Assembly (NCBI RefSeq): GCF_003382365.1
Contig: NZ_QTSU01000003.1
Coordinates: 186,001-250,000 of the forward strand
Length of the DNA stretch: 64,000 nucleotides
Source of the DNA: Lysobacter silvisoli
GTDB lineage: Bacteria > Pseudomonadota > Gammaproteobacteria > Xanthomonadales > Xanthomonadaceae
Direction: 5' to 3'
Part shown: in pieces, positions 18,461 to 27,140 of the stretch
Layout of the letters: the number at the start of each line of letters is the position of its first letter
Numbering within the stretch: the stretch's first letter is position 1
Translations under genes and position numbers: made by a program
The notes under the pieces: model-generated
Database searches by the model: none
What the model saw: the letters and a program-made list of their open reading frames with translations, nothing else
Told to the model about the DNA's origin: nothing

Positions 18461-20260
18461 ATGCCCGCACCGCGCCCCCGTTCCGTCGCCCTGCTGCTGC
18501 CCTGCCTGCTCGCCGCCTGCGCCGCCGGGCCTGATGCGGCCCTGCGCGACGACGCTCCACGCACGCCGATCGGCGCGGTGCAGGGCCGCGAGACGCGCAG
18601 CCCCCTGGCCGGCAACGAAGTCACCGTGGGCGGCACCGTCACCGCCGCGCTCAGCGCCGGCGACGCGGCCGGGCCGGCGGGCTGGTTCGTGCAGGACGAA
18701 GGCGACGGCGACGAGGCCACGTCCGACGCGCTGTTCGTGCTCGCCGCCCCGGGCGTGTCGTTGCGCGTGGGCGACCGCGTGCGCGTGCACGGCCAGGTGC
18801 AGGAACTGGACACCGGCCGCGGCAGCCGCCTGACCGCGCTGCAGCCCAGCCTGGCACGCAGCCTGGGCCCGGGCCGCGCCGACACCGTGGTGCTGGACGC
18901 CGCACCCGCGGATTGGTCGCGCTACGAAGGCATGCGCGTCGGCATCGGCCGGCCGCTGACCCTGGCCGACAGCGGACAGATCGCCAGCGAAGGCCGCCCC
19001 CTGGTCGCCTTCGACGGCCCGCTGTGGCAGCCGGCCGAACGCGCCCAGCCCGGCAGCGAGGCCGCGCGCGCGGTTGCCGCCGACAACGCGCGCCGCCGCC
19101 TGTGGCTGGACGACGGCCGCCTGTCCGGCGCACCCGCGCTGGACAGCGGCGTGCTGCCGCCGGGCCTGGCCGCCGCACGCAGCGGCAGTACCCTGGACGG
19201 CGTGGAAGGCGTGCTCGATGCGCGCGACGGCGGCTGGCGCCTGCAACTCACCGCCACCCCGGTGCTGCACGCGGCCGCGCGCGCGCCGGCGCCGCGCGTG
19301 GGCGAGGACGGCGACCTGCGCGTGGCCGCCTTCAACCTGGAAAACCTGTTCAACGGCGACGGCCACGGCGCCGGGTTCCCGACCCCGCGCGGCGCGCGCA
19401 CCGCGCAGGAGTACGCGCTGCAGCAGGACAAGCTGGTCGCCACCATCCAGGGCCTGCGCCCCGACGTGGCCGCGCTGATGGAGCTGGAGAACGACGGCTA
19501 CGGCCCCGATTCCACCCTGGCCCAGCTGGTCGCGCGGCTCAACCGCGACGGCGGCCACTGGCGCTACGTGTCCACCTGCCGCCAGCCCTGCGCGGCCGAT
19601 GCGCGCGGCCCCGGCGACGACCAGATCCGGGTCGGCCTGATCTACCGAGGCGACCGCGTGGCCCCGCGCGGCGCCGCCGCCAGCCTGCACGGCGGGCCCT
19701 TCGGCAACGGCAGCCGCGAACCGCTGGCGCAGGCCTTCGTGCCGCAGCGCGGCGGCCGCGCCGTCGGCCCGGCCTTCGTGGTCGTGGCCAACCACTTCAA
19801 GTCCAAGGGCTGCGGCCAGGCCCAGGGCGCCGACCGCGACCAGGGCGACGGCGCGGCCTGCTGGAATGCCCTGCGTACCGAGTCGGCGCGCCGCCTGGAT
19901 GCCTGGCTGAAGACCGATCCCACCCGATCGGGCAGCGATCTGACGCTGATCCTCGGCGATCTGAACGCCTACGCCGAAGAAGACCCGGTGCGCCTGCTGA
20001 AGGACGCGGGCTGGCGCGACGCTTTCGCCGTGGCCGCCATCGAGCGCCCTTACAGCTACGTCTACCGCGGCGAACTGGGACGCCTGGACCACGCCCTGCT
20101 GAGCCCGGCGCTGGCCGGCCGCCTGCGCGGCGCGGCCGAGTGGCACAGCAACGCCGACGAGCCCGAAAGCGCCGGCTACCGTGGCGGCGGCGCCGGCCCC
20201 TGGCGCAGCTCCGACCACGACCCGCTGGTGCTGGCGCTGCGCCTGGCGCCGGGCCGCTGA
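18461..20260 (+). CDS. ExeM/NucH-family extracellular endonuclease, lipoprotein
   Basis: 599 residues from the ATG at 18461. The N-terminus is a lipoprotein signal with lipobox LLAAC near residues 13-17. An OB-fold-like region (VTVGGTVTAALS, RVRVHGQVQELD) comes first. Then follows an endonuclease/exonuclease/phosphatase domain with its motifs in order: AAFNLENLF, ALMELENDGYG, VVANHFKSKGC, LILGDLNAYAEEDP, LGRLDHALLSP and SSDHDPLVL. All metal-binding and catalytic Asp, Asn and His positions are present. These enzymes degrade extracellular DNA for nutrients, biofilm turnover or trap escape. The next gene starts 24 bases downstream. Confidence 0.88.
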   Translation: MPAPRPRSVALLLPCLLAACAAGPDAALRDDAPRTPIGAVQGRETRSPLAGNEVTVGGTVTAALSAGDAAGPAGWFVQDEGDGDEATSDALFVLAAPGVSLRVGDRVRVHGQVQELDTGRGSRLTALQPSLARSLGPGRADTVVLDAAPADWSRYEGMRVGIGRPLTLADSGQIASEGRPLVAFDGPLWQPAERAQPGSEAARAVAADNARRRLWLDDGRLSGAPALDSGVLPPGLAAARSGSTLDGVEGVLDARDGGWRLQLTATPVLHAAARAPAPRVGEDGDLRVAAFNLENLFNGDGHGAGFPTPRGARTAQEYALQQDKLVATIQGLRPDVAALMELENDGYGPDSTLAQLVARLNRDGGHWRYVSTCRQPCAADARGPGDDQIRVGLIYRGDRVAPRGAAASLHGGPFGNGSREPLAQAFVPQRGGRAVGPAFVVVANHFKSKGCGQAQGADRDQGDGAACWNALRTESARRLDAWLKTDPTRSGSDLTLILGDLNAYAEEDPVRLLKDAGWRDAFAVAAIERPYSYVYRGELGRLDHALLSPALAGRLRGAAEWHSNADEPESAGYRGGGAGPWRSSDHDPLVLALRLAPGR

Positions 20261-20283
20261 GGCCCGCCCGGTATGATGCGCGC

Positions 20284-20955
20284 ATGACCACCCCCGCCTT
20301 CCCCGGCGACGCCAGCACCGCGCTGACCCTGCAAGGGCCGGCCGGCGGGCTCGAAGCCATCGTCGAAGCAGCCGAAGCCGACACCCCGGCGCGGCCGCTG
20401 GTCGCGATCGTCTGCCACCCGCTGCCCACCGAGGGCGGGACCATGCACAACAAGGTCGTGACCATGACCGCGCGCTCCCTGCGCGAAAGCGGCGCGGCCA
20501 CGGTGCGCTTCAACTACCGCGGCGTGGGCCAGTCCGAGGGCGAGTTCGACCACGGCAACGGCGAGGCCGACGACCTGCGCGCAGTCGCCGCCTGGGTCCG
20601 TGCCGCGCGCCCCGACGCCCAGCTCTGGCTGGCCGGTTTCAGCTTCGGCGCCTACGTCTCGCTGAAGCTGGCCGACGAGCTCAAGCCCGGCATGCTGATC
20701 TCGATCGCGCCGCCGGCCGGCCGCTGGGATTTCGCCGGCATCGTGCCGCCGGATTGCCCCTGGCTGGTGATCCAGGGCGAGGCCGACGAGATCGTCGATC
20801 CGCAGGCGGTGTACGCCTGGATCGACAGCCTCAAGCAGCCGCCGGAACTGGTGCGCATGCCCGACACCAGCCACTTCTTCCATCGCCGCCTGATCGACCT
20901 GCGCGGCGCGATCAAGAACGGCATCAAGCCCTACCTGCCCGCCGAGATCGGTTGA
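20284..20955 (+). CDS. Alpha/beta hydrolase (dienelactone hydrolase-like)
   Basis: 223 residues. Landmarks of the small prokaryotic alpha/beta hydrolase family are VCHPLPTEGGTMHNKVV near residues 43-59, FNYRGVGQSEG near 78-88, the nucleophile elbow GFSFGAY near 119-125, GEADEIV (acid), and DTSHFFHRRL (histidine). The catalytic triad is complete, but the natural ester substrate is unknown. It lies between the nuclease gene and zapE and ends three bases before zapE begins, so it is probably co-transcribed with it. The same neighbourhood with zapE is plausible in related genomes but was not checked. Confidence 0.87.
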   Translation: MTTPAFPGDASTALTLQGPAGGLEAIVEAAEADTPARPLVAIVCHPLPTEGGTMHNKVVTMTARSLRESGAATVRFNYRGVGQSEGEFDHGNGEADDLRAVAAWVRAARPDAQLWLAGFSFGAYVSLKLADELKPGMLISIAPPAGRWDFAGIVPPDCPWLVIQGEADEIVDPQAVYAWIDSLKQPPELVRMPDTSHFFHRRLIDLRGAIKNGIKPYLPAEIG

Positions 20956-20958
20956 CGC

Positions 20959-22059
20959 ATGAGCGATGCCACCCCGGCGGCGCCGCCGTCGGCCGCCTAT
21001 GCCGCCGGCCACGCGCGCGGCGACTGGAACGACGATCCCGCCCAGCACGCCGCGCTGGCCGAACTCGACCGCATCCATCACGCGCTGCTGGCGCCGCAAC
21101 GCCGCGGCCTGCTCGACGGCCTGCTGGGCAAGAAGCCCGAACCGGTGCAGGGCCTGTACCTGTGGGGCGGCGTCGGCCGCGGCAAGACCTTCCTGATCGA
21201 TCTGTTCTACGACGGCCTGCCGATCGCCGAGAAGCGCCGCACCCACTTCCACCGCTTCATGCGCGAGGTGCACGCGCAGCTGCGCGCGCACGCGGGCGAA
21301 AGCGATCCGCTGGCCAAGATCGCGCGGCAATGGCGGCGCGACCTGCGCGTGCTGGTGCTGGACGAGTTCTTCGTCATCGACATCGGCGACGCCATGCTGC
21401 TGGGGCGTTTGCTGGAACGGCTGTTCGCCGAAGGCGTGACCCTGGTGACCACGTCCAACACCGCGCCGCCGAATCTCTATGCCGATGGCCTGCAGCGCGA
21501 CCGCTTCAAACCGGCGATCGAACAGATCCAGCGCCATTGCGCGGTGCTGTACCTGGACAGCGCGCACGACTACCGCCTGCGCGCGCTGACCCGCTCGCCG
21601 GTGTACCGCGCGCCGCTGGACGCCGAGTCCGACGCCTGGCTGGCCGCGCGCTGGAAGGAGTTGTCGATGGCCTGCCCCAAGGAGGCCGGCCCGCTGCATA
21701 TCGACGGTCGCGACATCCCCGTGCGCGCCCTGGCCGAAGGCCACGCCTGGTTCGATTTCGCCGCGCTGTGCGAAGGGCCGCGCGCGGCCAGCGACTACAT
21801 CGAGATCGCCACCGAGCACCACACCGTGCTGCTGGGCGGCATCCCGCTGTTCGACGGCCGCAACGACGATCCGGCGCGCCGCTTCGTCAACCTGATCGAC
21901 GAGTTCTACGACCGCCACGTCAACCTGGTCTGCACCGCCGCGGCCGCGCCCACCGAGCTCTACCGCGGCCAGCGTTTGAGCGGCGCGTTCGAGCGCACCG
22001 CCTCGCGCCTGATCGAAATGCAGTCGGCCGAGTACCTGGCGCTGGAACATCGCGGCTGA
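20959..22059 (+). CDS. zapE: Cell division protein ZapE (AFG1-like ATPase)
   Basis: 366-residue P-loop ATPase. Walker A is GGVGRGKTFLID near residues 70-81, Walker B is LVLDEFFVID near 132-141, and VTTSNTAPPNLYADGLQR is the sensor-1 region typical of AFG1/ZapE. ZapE associates with FtsZ at the constricting division ring and affects ring stability under stress or low oxygen. The alternative mitochondrial-type role in protein quality control is known for eukaryotic homologues. Length fits the family, and the gene starts three bases after the hydrolase stop. Confidence 0.93.
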   Translation: MSDATPAAPPSAAYAAGHARGDWNDDPAQHAALAELDRIHHALLAPQRRGLLDGLLGKKPEPVQGLYLWGGVGRGKTFLIDLFYDGLPIAEKRRTHFHRFMREVHAQLRAHAGESDPLAKIARQWRRDLRVLVLDEFFVIDIGDAMLLGRLLERLFAEGVTLVTTSNTAPPNLYADGLQRDRFKPAIEQIQRHCAVLYLDSAHDYRLRALTRSPVYRAPLDAESDAWLAARWKELSMACPKEAGPLHIDGRDIPVRALAEGHAWFDFAALCEGPRAASDYIEIATEHHTVLLGGIPLFDGRNDDPARRFVNLIDEFYDRHVNLVCTAAAAPTELYRGQRLSGAFERTASRLIEMQSAEYLALEHRG

Positions 22060-22190
22060 GCGCCTAGGCCGAATCGGGATCGCGGCATCCTAACGGTGCC
22101 AACGCGCACCAGCGATCCGCACGAACACACGATCGCAACAAATGCGCCGCTACCCTCCCCCGACGGACGCGTTCAGGGACGGAGGGAGCG

Positions 22191-22307
22191 ATGGGCGGAA
22201 TCAGCCTCTGGCACTGGATCATCGTGCTGGGACTGCTGGTGGGCGTGGCGGTGCTGGCGGTGCTCGTCGCCGTGATGGTGCGCACCGGCCGCCGGCCGGG
22301 GGAATGA
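22191..22307 (+). CDS. 38-residue TatA-like single-span peptide
   Basis: An ATG at 22191 with a strong GGAGGGAG ribosome site seven bases upstream opens a 38-codon frame. The peptide starts MGGISLWHWIIVLGLLVG and ends in a short basic tail (RTGRRPGE). The N-terminus strongly resembles TatA, whose proteins typically begin with a Gly-Ile-Ser-Leu-Trp-His-Trp segment and a short hydrophobic helix. The amphipathic helix and acidic tail of a working TatA are missing, and the hydrophobic span is longer (about 22 residues). It may be a small membrane peptide in its own right or a TatA remnant. It is too short for routine gene callers. Confidence 0.5.
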   Translation: MGGISLWHWIIVLGLLVGVAVLAVLVAVMVRTGRRPGE

Positions 22308-22334
22308 GCGACGGAAGGTCACACCCGCGCCCTG

Positions 22335-22660
22335 TAGGAGCGGCACACGCCGCGACCGCGCAAACACGACAACCGCGCATGCGCCGCCGAGCGAATTTTC
22401 GCGGTCGCAGCTCACGCAGCTCCTACAGTCGGAATCGAAGCCGCGCGCTACTGTGGGAGCGACGTCGCTTGCTTTGGGGTAGGAGCGGCGTAAGCCGCGA
22501 CCGCGCCACACGACGCACCGCGCATGCGCCGCCGAGCGAATTTTCGCGGTCGCAGCTTACGCAGCTCCTACAGTCGGAATCGAAGCCGCGCGCTACTGTG
22601 GGAGCGACGTCGCTGGCTTTGGGGTAGGAGCGGCGTAAGCCGCGACCGCTACAACCCCGC
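22335..22660. repeat. Tandem 145-bp units built from GTAGGAGC elements
   Basis: TAGGAG motifs recur at 22335, 22480 and 22625, an exact 145-bp period. The first two units are nearly identical, sharing CGCATGCGCCGCCGAGCG, TTTTCGCGGTCGCAGC and TCGGAATCGAAGCCGCG. Each unit contains a direct and an inverted copy of the hairpin element. The third unit is cut short. The whole space between the 38-residue ORF and the TonB receptor (about 700 bp) carries no supported gene. Confidence 0.85.
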
Positions 22661-22746
22661 CACCGCGCAAGCGCCAAAGGCTAGGTTCCACGATCACGGC
22701 TTACGCCGCTCCACCGCCACTGCCGCACCGCCTGCGCTCCACGCAG

Positions 22747-22782
22747 GCGCGCGAGGCCGGTCCGTGTGCCGGCCTCGCGCGC
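22747..22782. other. Perfect 14-bp-stem hairpin
   Basis: GCGCGCGAGGCCGG and CCGGCCTCGCGCGC flank an eight-base loop. It lies 234 bases beyond the stop of the TonB receptor gene. There is no T-tract on either side, so a role in termination is unproven. Confidence 0.6.
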
Positions 22783-23015
22783 CGCAAGAGTCGCTGTCGG
22801 CCTGAGGCCGAGCCATCTTCCTGGCGGAGCGATGGAACCGCGCAATCCTGGGCGGTCCGTTATTGAAGAACGCAGGTGGCGCGCAACACCGGCCACGCAC
22901 GCATGCAAGCGATCGCGCCGACGTCTGCGACGCGCCATCGCCGCGCAAACTCCGGGCGCGGCGACCGCTACGTCGCCACGCCCGGCCCCCATGCAGACGT
23001 AGGCCGCCACGCGGC

Positions 23016-25364
23016 TCAGAACTTGTAACGCGCGATCAGCTGATACACCGGCCCGGCCTGCTCGCTCTCGCGCTCGAACTCGTCGTAATCGCGGTCGAGC
23101 TGATCGCCCAGGGTGTCGAACTTGTGGAAGTCCTCGCGCTTCTTCGCATCCAGCAGATTGGACCCGGTCAGGCGAATCGAGAAGCTCTCGCCGAAGCGCT
23201 TCTCCACGAACACCTCCAGATCCGCGCCATAGCGCGTCAGCACTTCCTCGGCCAGCGCCCGCGAGCGCACGTCGCCCTGGCGACGATAGCTGGCGCCGAA
23301 GGCCCAGCCGTACTCGCGCACGTCGTGGATGAAGCCCACGTTGTAGACATAGCGCGACTGGTTGTTGAAGCGGCGCTTGCCCAGCGCGTCCTCGACCTCG
23401 CTGTCCAGCCAGGAATAGTTCGCGAACACGCCGGTGTCCGGCAGGCCCAGCGCGGTCAGCGGCGTGGAGGCGTCGAACTCGATGCCGTAGACGTAACCGT
23501 CGCCCACGTTGGCGGCCGTATAGACGAAGCTGTTCGGATCCAGCTGCGGATAACCCGGCGTGGCCGGCGTGGCGCCGGGGTGATCGCCCAGGAACTCCTC
23601 CAGCTCGTCCTCGTAGTCGTCCAGCGCGGTGGCGCTGGGCCGGCCGGTGTTGACGACCTCGATCAGGTCCTTGACGTCGCGGTAGAACAGATTGACGCCG
23701 ACGATGCCGTGCGCGCCCAGGCGGCGCTCGAAGCCCAGGTCCAGGCCCCAGGCGGTTTCCGGGTCCAGCTTCGGGTTGCCGGCGAAGTCGTTGTCGCCGT
23801 ACTCCTCTTCCAGGGTCAGCGGCAGCACGTAGTTGAAGCTGGGGCGGCGCACGGTGCGCGCCAGCGACAGACTGATGCGGTCGCGCTCGCCCAGGTTCCA
23901 GCGCAGGTGCGCCGAGGGCAGCAGCACCGCGTAGTCGTTGGATGCGCGCTCGTCCTCCTCGCGCACGTCCACGTCGGTGGTCTCGTAACGCAGGCCGGCC
24001 TCCCACTCGAACGCGCCGCCGCCTGGGCCGGACAGCATCAGGTAGGGATCCAGGCGACGTTCCTCGATGCGGCTGGCGGCGCGCTCGAAGTCGGCGTAGG
24101 GCGGCAACGGCGCGCCTTCGTCGTCGGTGTCCACCTCGCTGGTGCGGCGCAGGGTGTCGCGGTCCTTGGACTGCGCGTCGATGCCGAACTCCAGCTTGGC
24201 GCCGCCGGCCAGGCGGCGCTGGTGCGACAGCGACAGGCTGCGCTCCACGTCCTTCTGGTCGCTGAGGATGCGCGTGCCCTCACGCTCGTCGAACGCCGGC
24301 GGCGTGTCGTCGTCGTCGTAGCCGGTCTCTTCCTCGGTGTCGGTGCGCACGTCCTCGAAGCGCGAATAGCCCAGATCCGCCGTGGTCCGGCCGCCGAGCA
24401 TGTCGAAACGGTAGCTGCCCGACAGGGCCAGGTTCTTCTGGTCGATATCCACGACCTGGTCGTTGTCCGACAACAGATGATCGCGGTCGTTGCGCGTGGG
24501 ATCGTTGTACTCCAGCGAGTGCTCGCGCTCGGTGCGGTCGGTGCGCACGTACAGACCGCTCAGCGACAGCTGGCCGCTGCCGATCTCGCGGGTGTAGGAC
24601 AGGTTGGCCGAGTAGTCGGTACCGTCGCGGGTGTCGGTCTGGTTCTCGGCGTCGGTGAAGTCGCCGTCCGGCTCCTCGAAACGGTCGCTGCGCTTGAGCT
24701 TGGGGTTGTAGCGCCCCTGCACGTTGAAGCCGCCAAGCAGGCGGCCGCCGCCGAAGTCGCCGCTGGCCACGCCGCCCACCGTGCCCTTGACCTCGCCGTC
24801 GTCGAACCGCAGCGCGCCGGCGCGCAGGTAGCCGCCGTCGAACTCGTAGGCATCGCGCAGCACGATGTTGAGCGCGCCGGCGACCGCGTCGCCGGAACGG
24901 TTGGCGCTAGGGCTGCGCACGATCTCGATACGCTCCACCAGCTCGGCCGGAATGCGGTCGACGAAGAACGAACGGTCGTCGCCGGCGCCCGGCACCTTCT
25001 TGCCGTTGATCAGCACCTGGGTATAGCCCGGGTCCAGGCCGCGCAGGCGCGCGCCGTCGTACTCCAGCACGTCGGACACGAAGGTCACGCTGGGCACGCG
25101 CTTGAGCATGTCGCCCACGGTCAGCGGCTCGAAGCGCTGGAAGTACTCCAGGTCGTAGGACAGCGTCGGCGCCAGCGCGTCGGTGCGGTTGCGGTAGACG
25201 ATCTGGCCTTCCACCACCACCGCGTCCAGGTCGCGCGCATCGGCTGCGGGCGCGGCGGCGGCGGCGGTCATCGGCGCCTGCGCGAACGCGGCGCCGGTGG
25301 CGGCGAACAGGGCCGCGCCGGCAAGCGCGCGCGCCAGGCCGGCGGCCAGGGGAGTGTGGTTCAT
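23016..25364 (-). CDS. TonB-dependent outer membrane receptor
   Basis: 782 residues from the ATG at 25362-25364. A frame 21 codons longer is rejected because the signal peptide (ALAGAALFAATGAAFAQ) fits the shorter start. The plug domain spans roughly residues 40-160 (VGDMLKRVPSVTFVSD, LRGLDPGYTQVLINGKKVPG, ELVERIEIVRSPSANRSGDAVAGALNIVL). The beta-barrel follows and ends in the usual C-terminal aromatic (RYKF). Such receptors import iron complexes, carbohydrates or other nutrients. The divergent neighbour is a phytase-like lipoprotein, so a phosphorylated inositol or a breakdown product is a reasonable but untested ligand. Confidence 0.92.
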   Translation of the reverse strand: MNHTPLAAGLARALAGAALFAATGAAFAQAPMTAAAAAPAADARDLDAVVVEGQIVYRNRTDALAPTLSYDLEYFQRFEPLTVGDMLKRVPSVTFVSDVLEYDGARLRGLDPGYTQVLINGKKVPGAGDDRSFFVDRIPAELVERIEIVRSPSANRSGDAVAGALNIVLRDAYEFDGGYLRAGALRFDDGEVKGTVGGVASGDFGGGRLLGGFNVQGRYNPKLKRSDRFEEPDGDFTDAENQTDTRDGTDYSANLSYTREIGSGQLSLSGLYVRTDRTEREHSLEYNDPTRNDRDHLLSDNDQVVDIDQKNLALSGSYRFDMLGGRTTADLGYSRFEDVRTDTEEETGYDDDDTPPAFDEREGTRILSDQKDVERSLSLSHQRRLAGGAKLEFGIDAQSKDRDTLRRTSEVDTDDEGAPLPPYADFERAASRIEERRLDPYLMLSGPGGGAFEWEAGLRYETTDVDVREEDERASNDYAVLLPSAHLRWNLGERDRISLSLARTVRRPSFNYVLPLTLEEEYGDNDFAGNPKLDPETAWGLDLGFERRLGAHGIVGVNLFYRDVKDLIEVVNTGRPSATALDDYEDELEEFLGDHPGATPATPGYPQLDPNSFVYTAANVGDGYVYGIEFDASTPLTALGLPDTGVFANYSWLDSEVEDALGKRRFNNQSRYVYNVGFIHDVREYGWAFGASYRRQGDVRSRALAEEVLTRYGADLEVFVEKRFGESFSIRLTGSNLLDAKKREDFHKFDTLGDQLDRDYDEFERESEQAGPVYQLIARYKF

Positions 25365-25513
25365 GACGGAAGTCCGCTTCGGGGAAGCGCGACTATTTAC
25401 GTAGGCTGCATGGCGGAACGATGACACCTGGCGTTTCTCGCAACTGTCACGATCGCGCTTTACGCTCCGCGCGCCGCGGACCGTCGCTCCGCACCACCCT
25501 GTCGAGACTCCGT

Positions 25514-26632
25514 ATGCGCCTACGCCACGCGCCGCTGCTGTCCCTGTTGCTGCTGAGCGCCTGCGCCAGCGACCGCGCCGCGCGCGAGCCCGACGAGACC
25601 GGCGCCGAGCCCATGCTCACCGCCGCGCAGCTGCCGCACGCGGTGGTGCGCGAGGCCTTCGTCACCGCGCTCACGCCCAAGGAGAACGTGGACTCGCCTG
25701 CGTCCTGGGTCGCGCCCGACGGCCGCGTGCTGCTGCTGGCCACGGCCAAGAAAACCAGCCGGCTGATGGTGTACGACGGCGACAGCGGCACCGAACTGCG
25801 CCGCTACGGCAGCCCCGGCGCCAAGCCCGGCCAGTTCCTGCGCCCCAACGGCATCGCCGTGCACGGCGACTACGCGTTCGTGGTCGAGCGCGACAACCGC
25901 CGCGTGCAGGTGCTGCGCCTGCCCGACCTGACCCCGGTGGGCATGTTCGGCAACGCCGAGCTCAAGCAGCCCTACGGCCTGTGGGTGCGCGAGATGGGCC
26001 AGCGGCAAGTCGAAGTGCTGGTCAGCGATGCCTATATGGCCGGCGAGGACGCCAACGGCGACGAGATCCCGCCGCCGCTGGCGGAGTTGAACCAACGCTA
26101 CCAGCGCTATGCCATCACGCTAGAAGGCGCCAGCTTGCAGGCGCGCTCGCTGGGCGCATTCGGCGATACCAGCGAAGCCGGCGCCATCCGCGTGCCCGAA
26201 TCGCTGTGGGGCGACGTGGCCCACGACCGCCTGCTGATCGCCGAGGAAGACCTCAAGACCGGCACCGCCCTGCGCGAGTACGACCTGCAAGGCCGCTACC
26301 GCGGCCGCACCCTCGGCCTGGGCCTGTTCCGCGCCCAAGCCGAAGGCATCGCCCTGTGGACCTGCGCCGACGGCAGCGGCTATTGGCTGGCCACCGACCA
26401 GTTCAAGGACCGCAGCCTGTTCCACGTCTTCGACCGCAACACCCTGGCCCACCTGGGCGCCTTCGCTGGCGGCACCGTAGGCAACACCGACGGTGTCTGG
26501 CTGCAGCAGGGCGCGACGAAGCGCTTCCCCCGCGGCGTGTTCTACGCCGTGCACGACGACATGGGCGTAGCCGCATTCGACTGGCGCGATATCGCCAAAG
26601 CCCTGTCCCTGCGCGAGAGCTGCGAAAGCTGA
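25514..26632 (+). CDS. Phytase-like beta-propeller lipoprotein
   Basis: 372 residues from the ATG at 25514, with lipobox LLSAC near residues 12-16. The body resembles the beta-propeller phytase family: VDSPASWVAP near the start, SRLMVYDGDSG, FLRPNGIAV, FVVERDNRRVQVL, EGIALWTCADGSGYWLATDQ and VFDRNTLAHLGAF. These match blade motifs of calcium-dependent 3-phytases, which remove phosphate from inositol phosphates. A divergent TonB receptor 150 bp away forms a pair commonly seen in xanthomonads and Caulobacter-like bacteria. Activity depends on calcium-site residues that were not mapped individually. Confidence 0.78.
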   Translation: MRLRHAPLLSLLLLSACASDRAAREPDETGAEPMLTAAQLPHAVVREAFVTALTPKENVDSPASWVAPDGRVLLLATAKKTSRLMVYDGDSGTELRRYGSPGAKPGQFLRPNGIAVHGDYAFVVERDNRRVQVLRLPDLTPVGMFGNAELKQPYGLWVREMGQRQVEVLVSDAYMAGEDANGDEIPPPLAELNQRYQRYAITLEGASLQARSLGAFGDTSEAGAIRVPESLWGDVAHDRLLIAEEDLKTGTALREYDLQGRYRGRTLGLGLFRAQAEGIALWTCADGSGYWLATDQFKDRSLFHVFDRNTLAHLGAFAGGTVGNTDGVWLQQGATKRFPRGVFYAVHDDMGVAAFDWRDIAKALSLRESCES

Positions 26633-26662
26633 CCTTCCCCAACGTCGCCCCGACCGCCCCCT

Positions 26663-26974
26663 CTAGGAGCGGCGCAAGCCGCGACCGCGCCAACGCGATC
26701 CACCGCGACATGGCCTGCGCCCGCAACGCCCCATCGCGACTCGCAACGCGCTTTGGGGTAGGAGCGGCGCAAGCCGCGACCACGCCACCACGACCCACCG
26801 CGCACCGCTCCACCCCCAAGCGTCTCGCTTTGGGGTAGGAGCGGCGTAAGCCGCGACCACGCCACCGCGCTACACCGCGGCAGCGCCGCCGAGCGAGTTT
26901 TCGCGGTCGCAGCTTACGCAGCTCCTACCGTCGGAATCGAAACCCCGCCTTCTGTGGAAGCCGCGTGAGCCACG
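26663..26974. repeat. Cluster of GTAGGAGC hairpin elements
   Basis: Direct copies lie near 26663-26688, 26759-26782 and 26835-26860, and an inverted copy near 26901-26929 (TCGCGGTCGCAGCTTACG). A degenerate copy at 26951-26974 closes the cluster. The last 100 bases closely resemble the 145-bp unit at 22335-22660. These elements fill the roughly 500 bp between the phytase-like gene and the next hydrolase; no gene is seen there. Confidence 0.8.
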
Positions 26975-27140
26975 ATTGCCGCGCACGAAGCCGAACCCTC
27001 AGCGCCGAAGCATTCTCCACACATCGACGCGACCACGATCACGGAACGCCGCGTATCGCACACACGCAACCGCTACGCCTCCCACCGTATCCCTGATACT
27101 GCGCCCCCACGCCAGCAGCGCTAACCCGCCAGGAGACACG

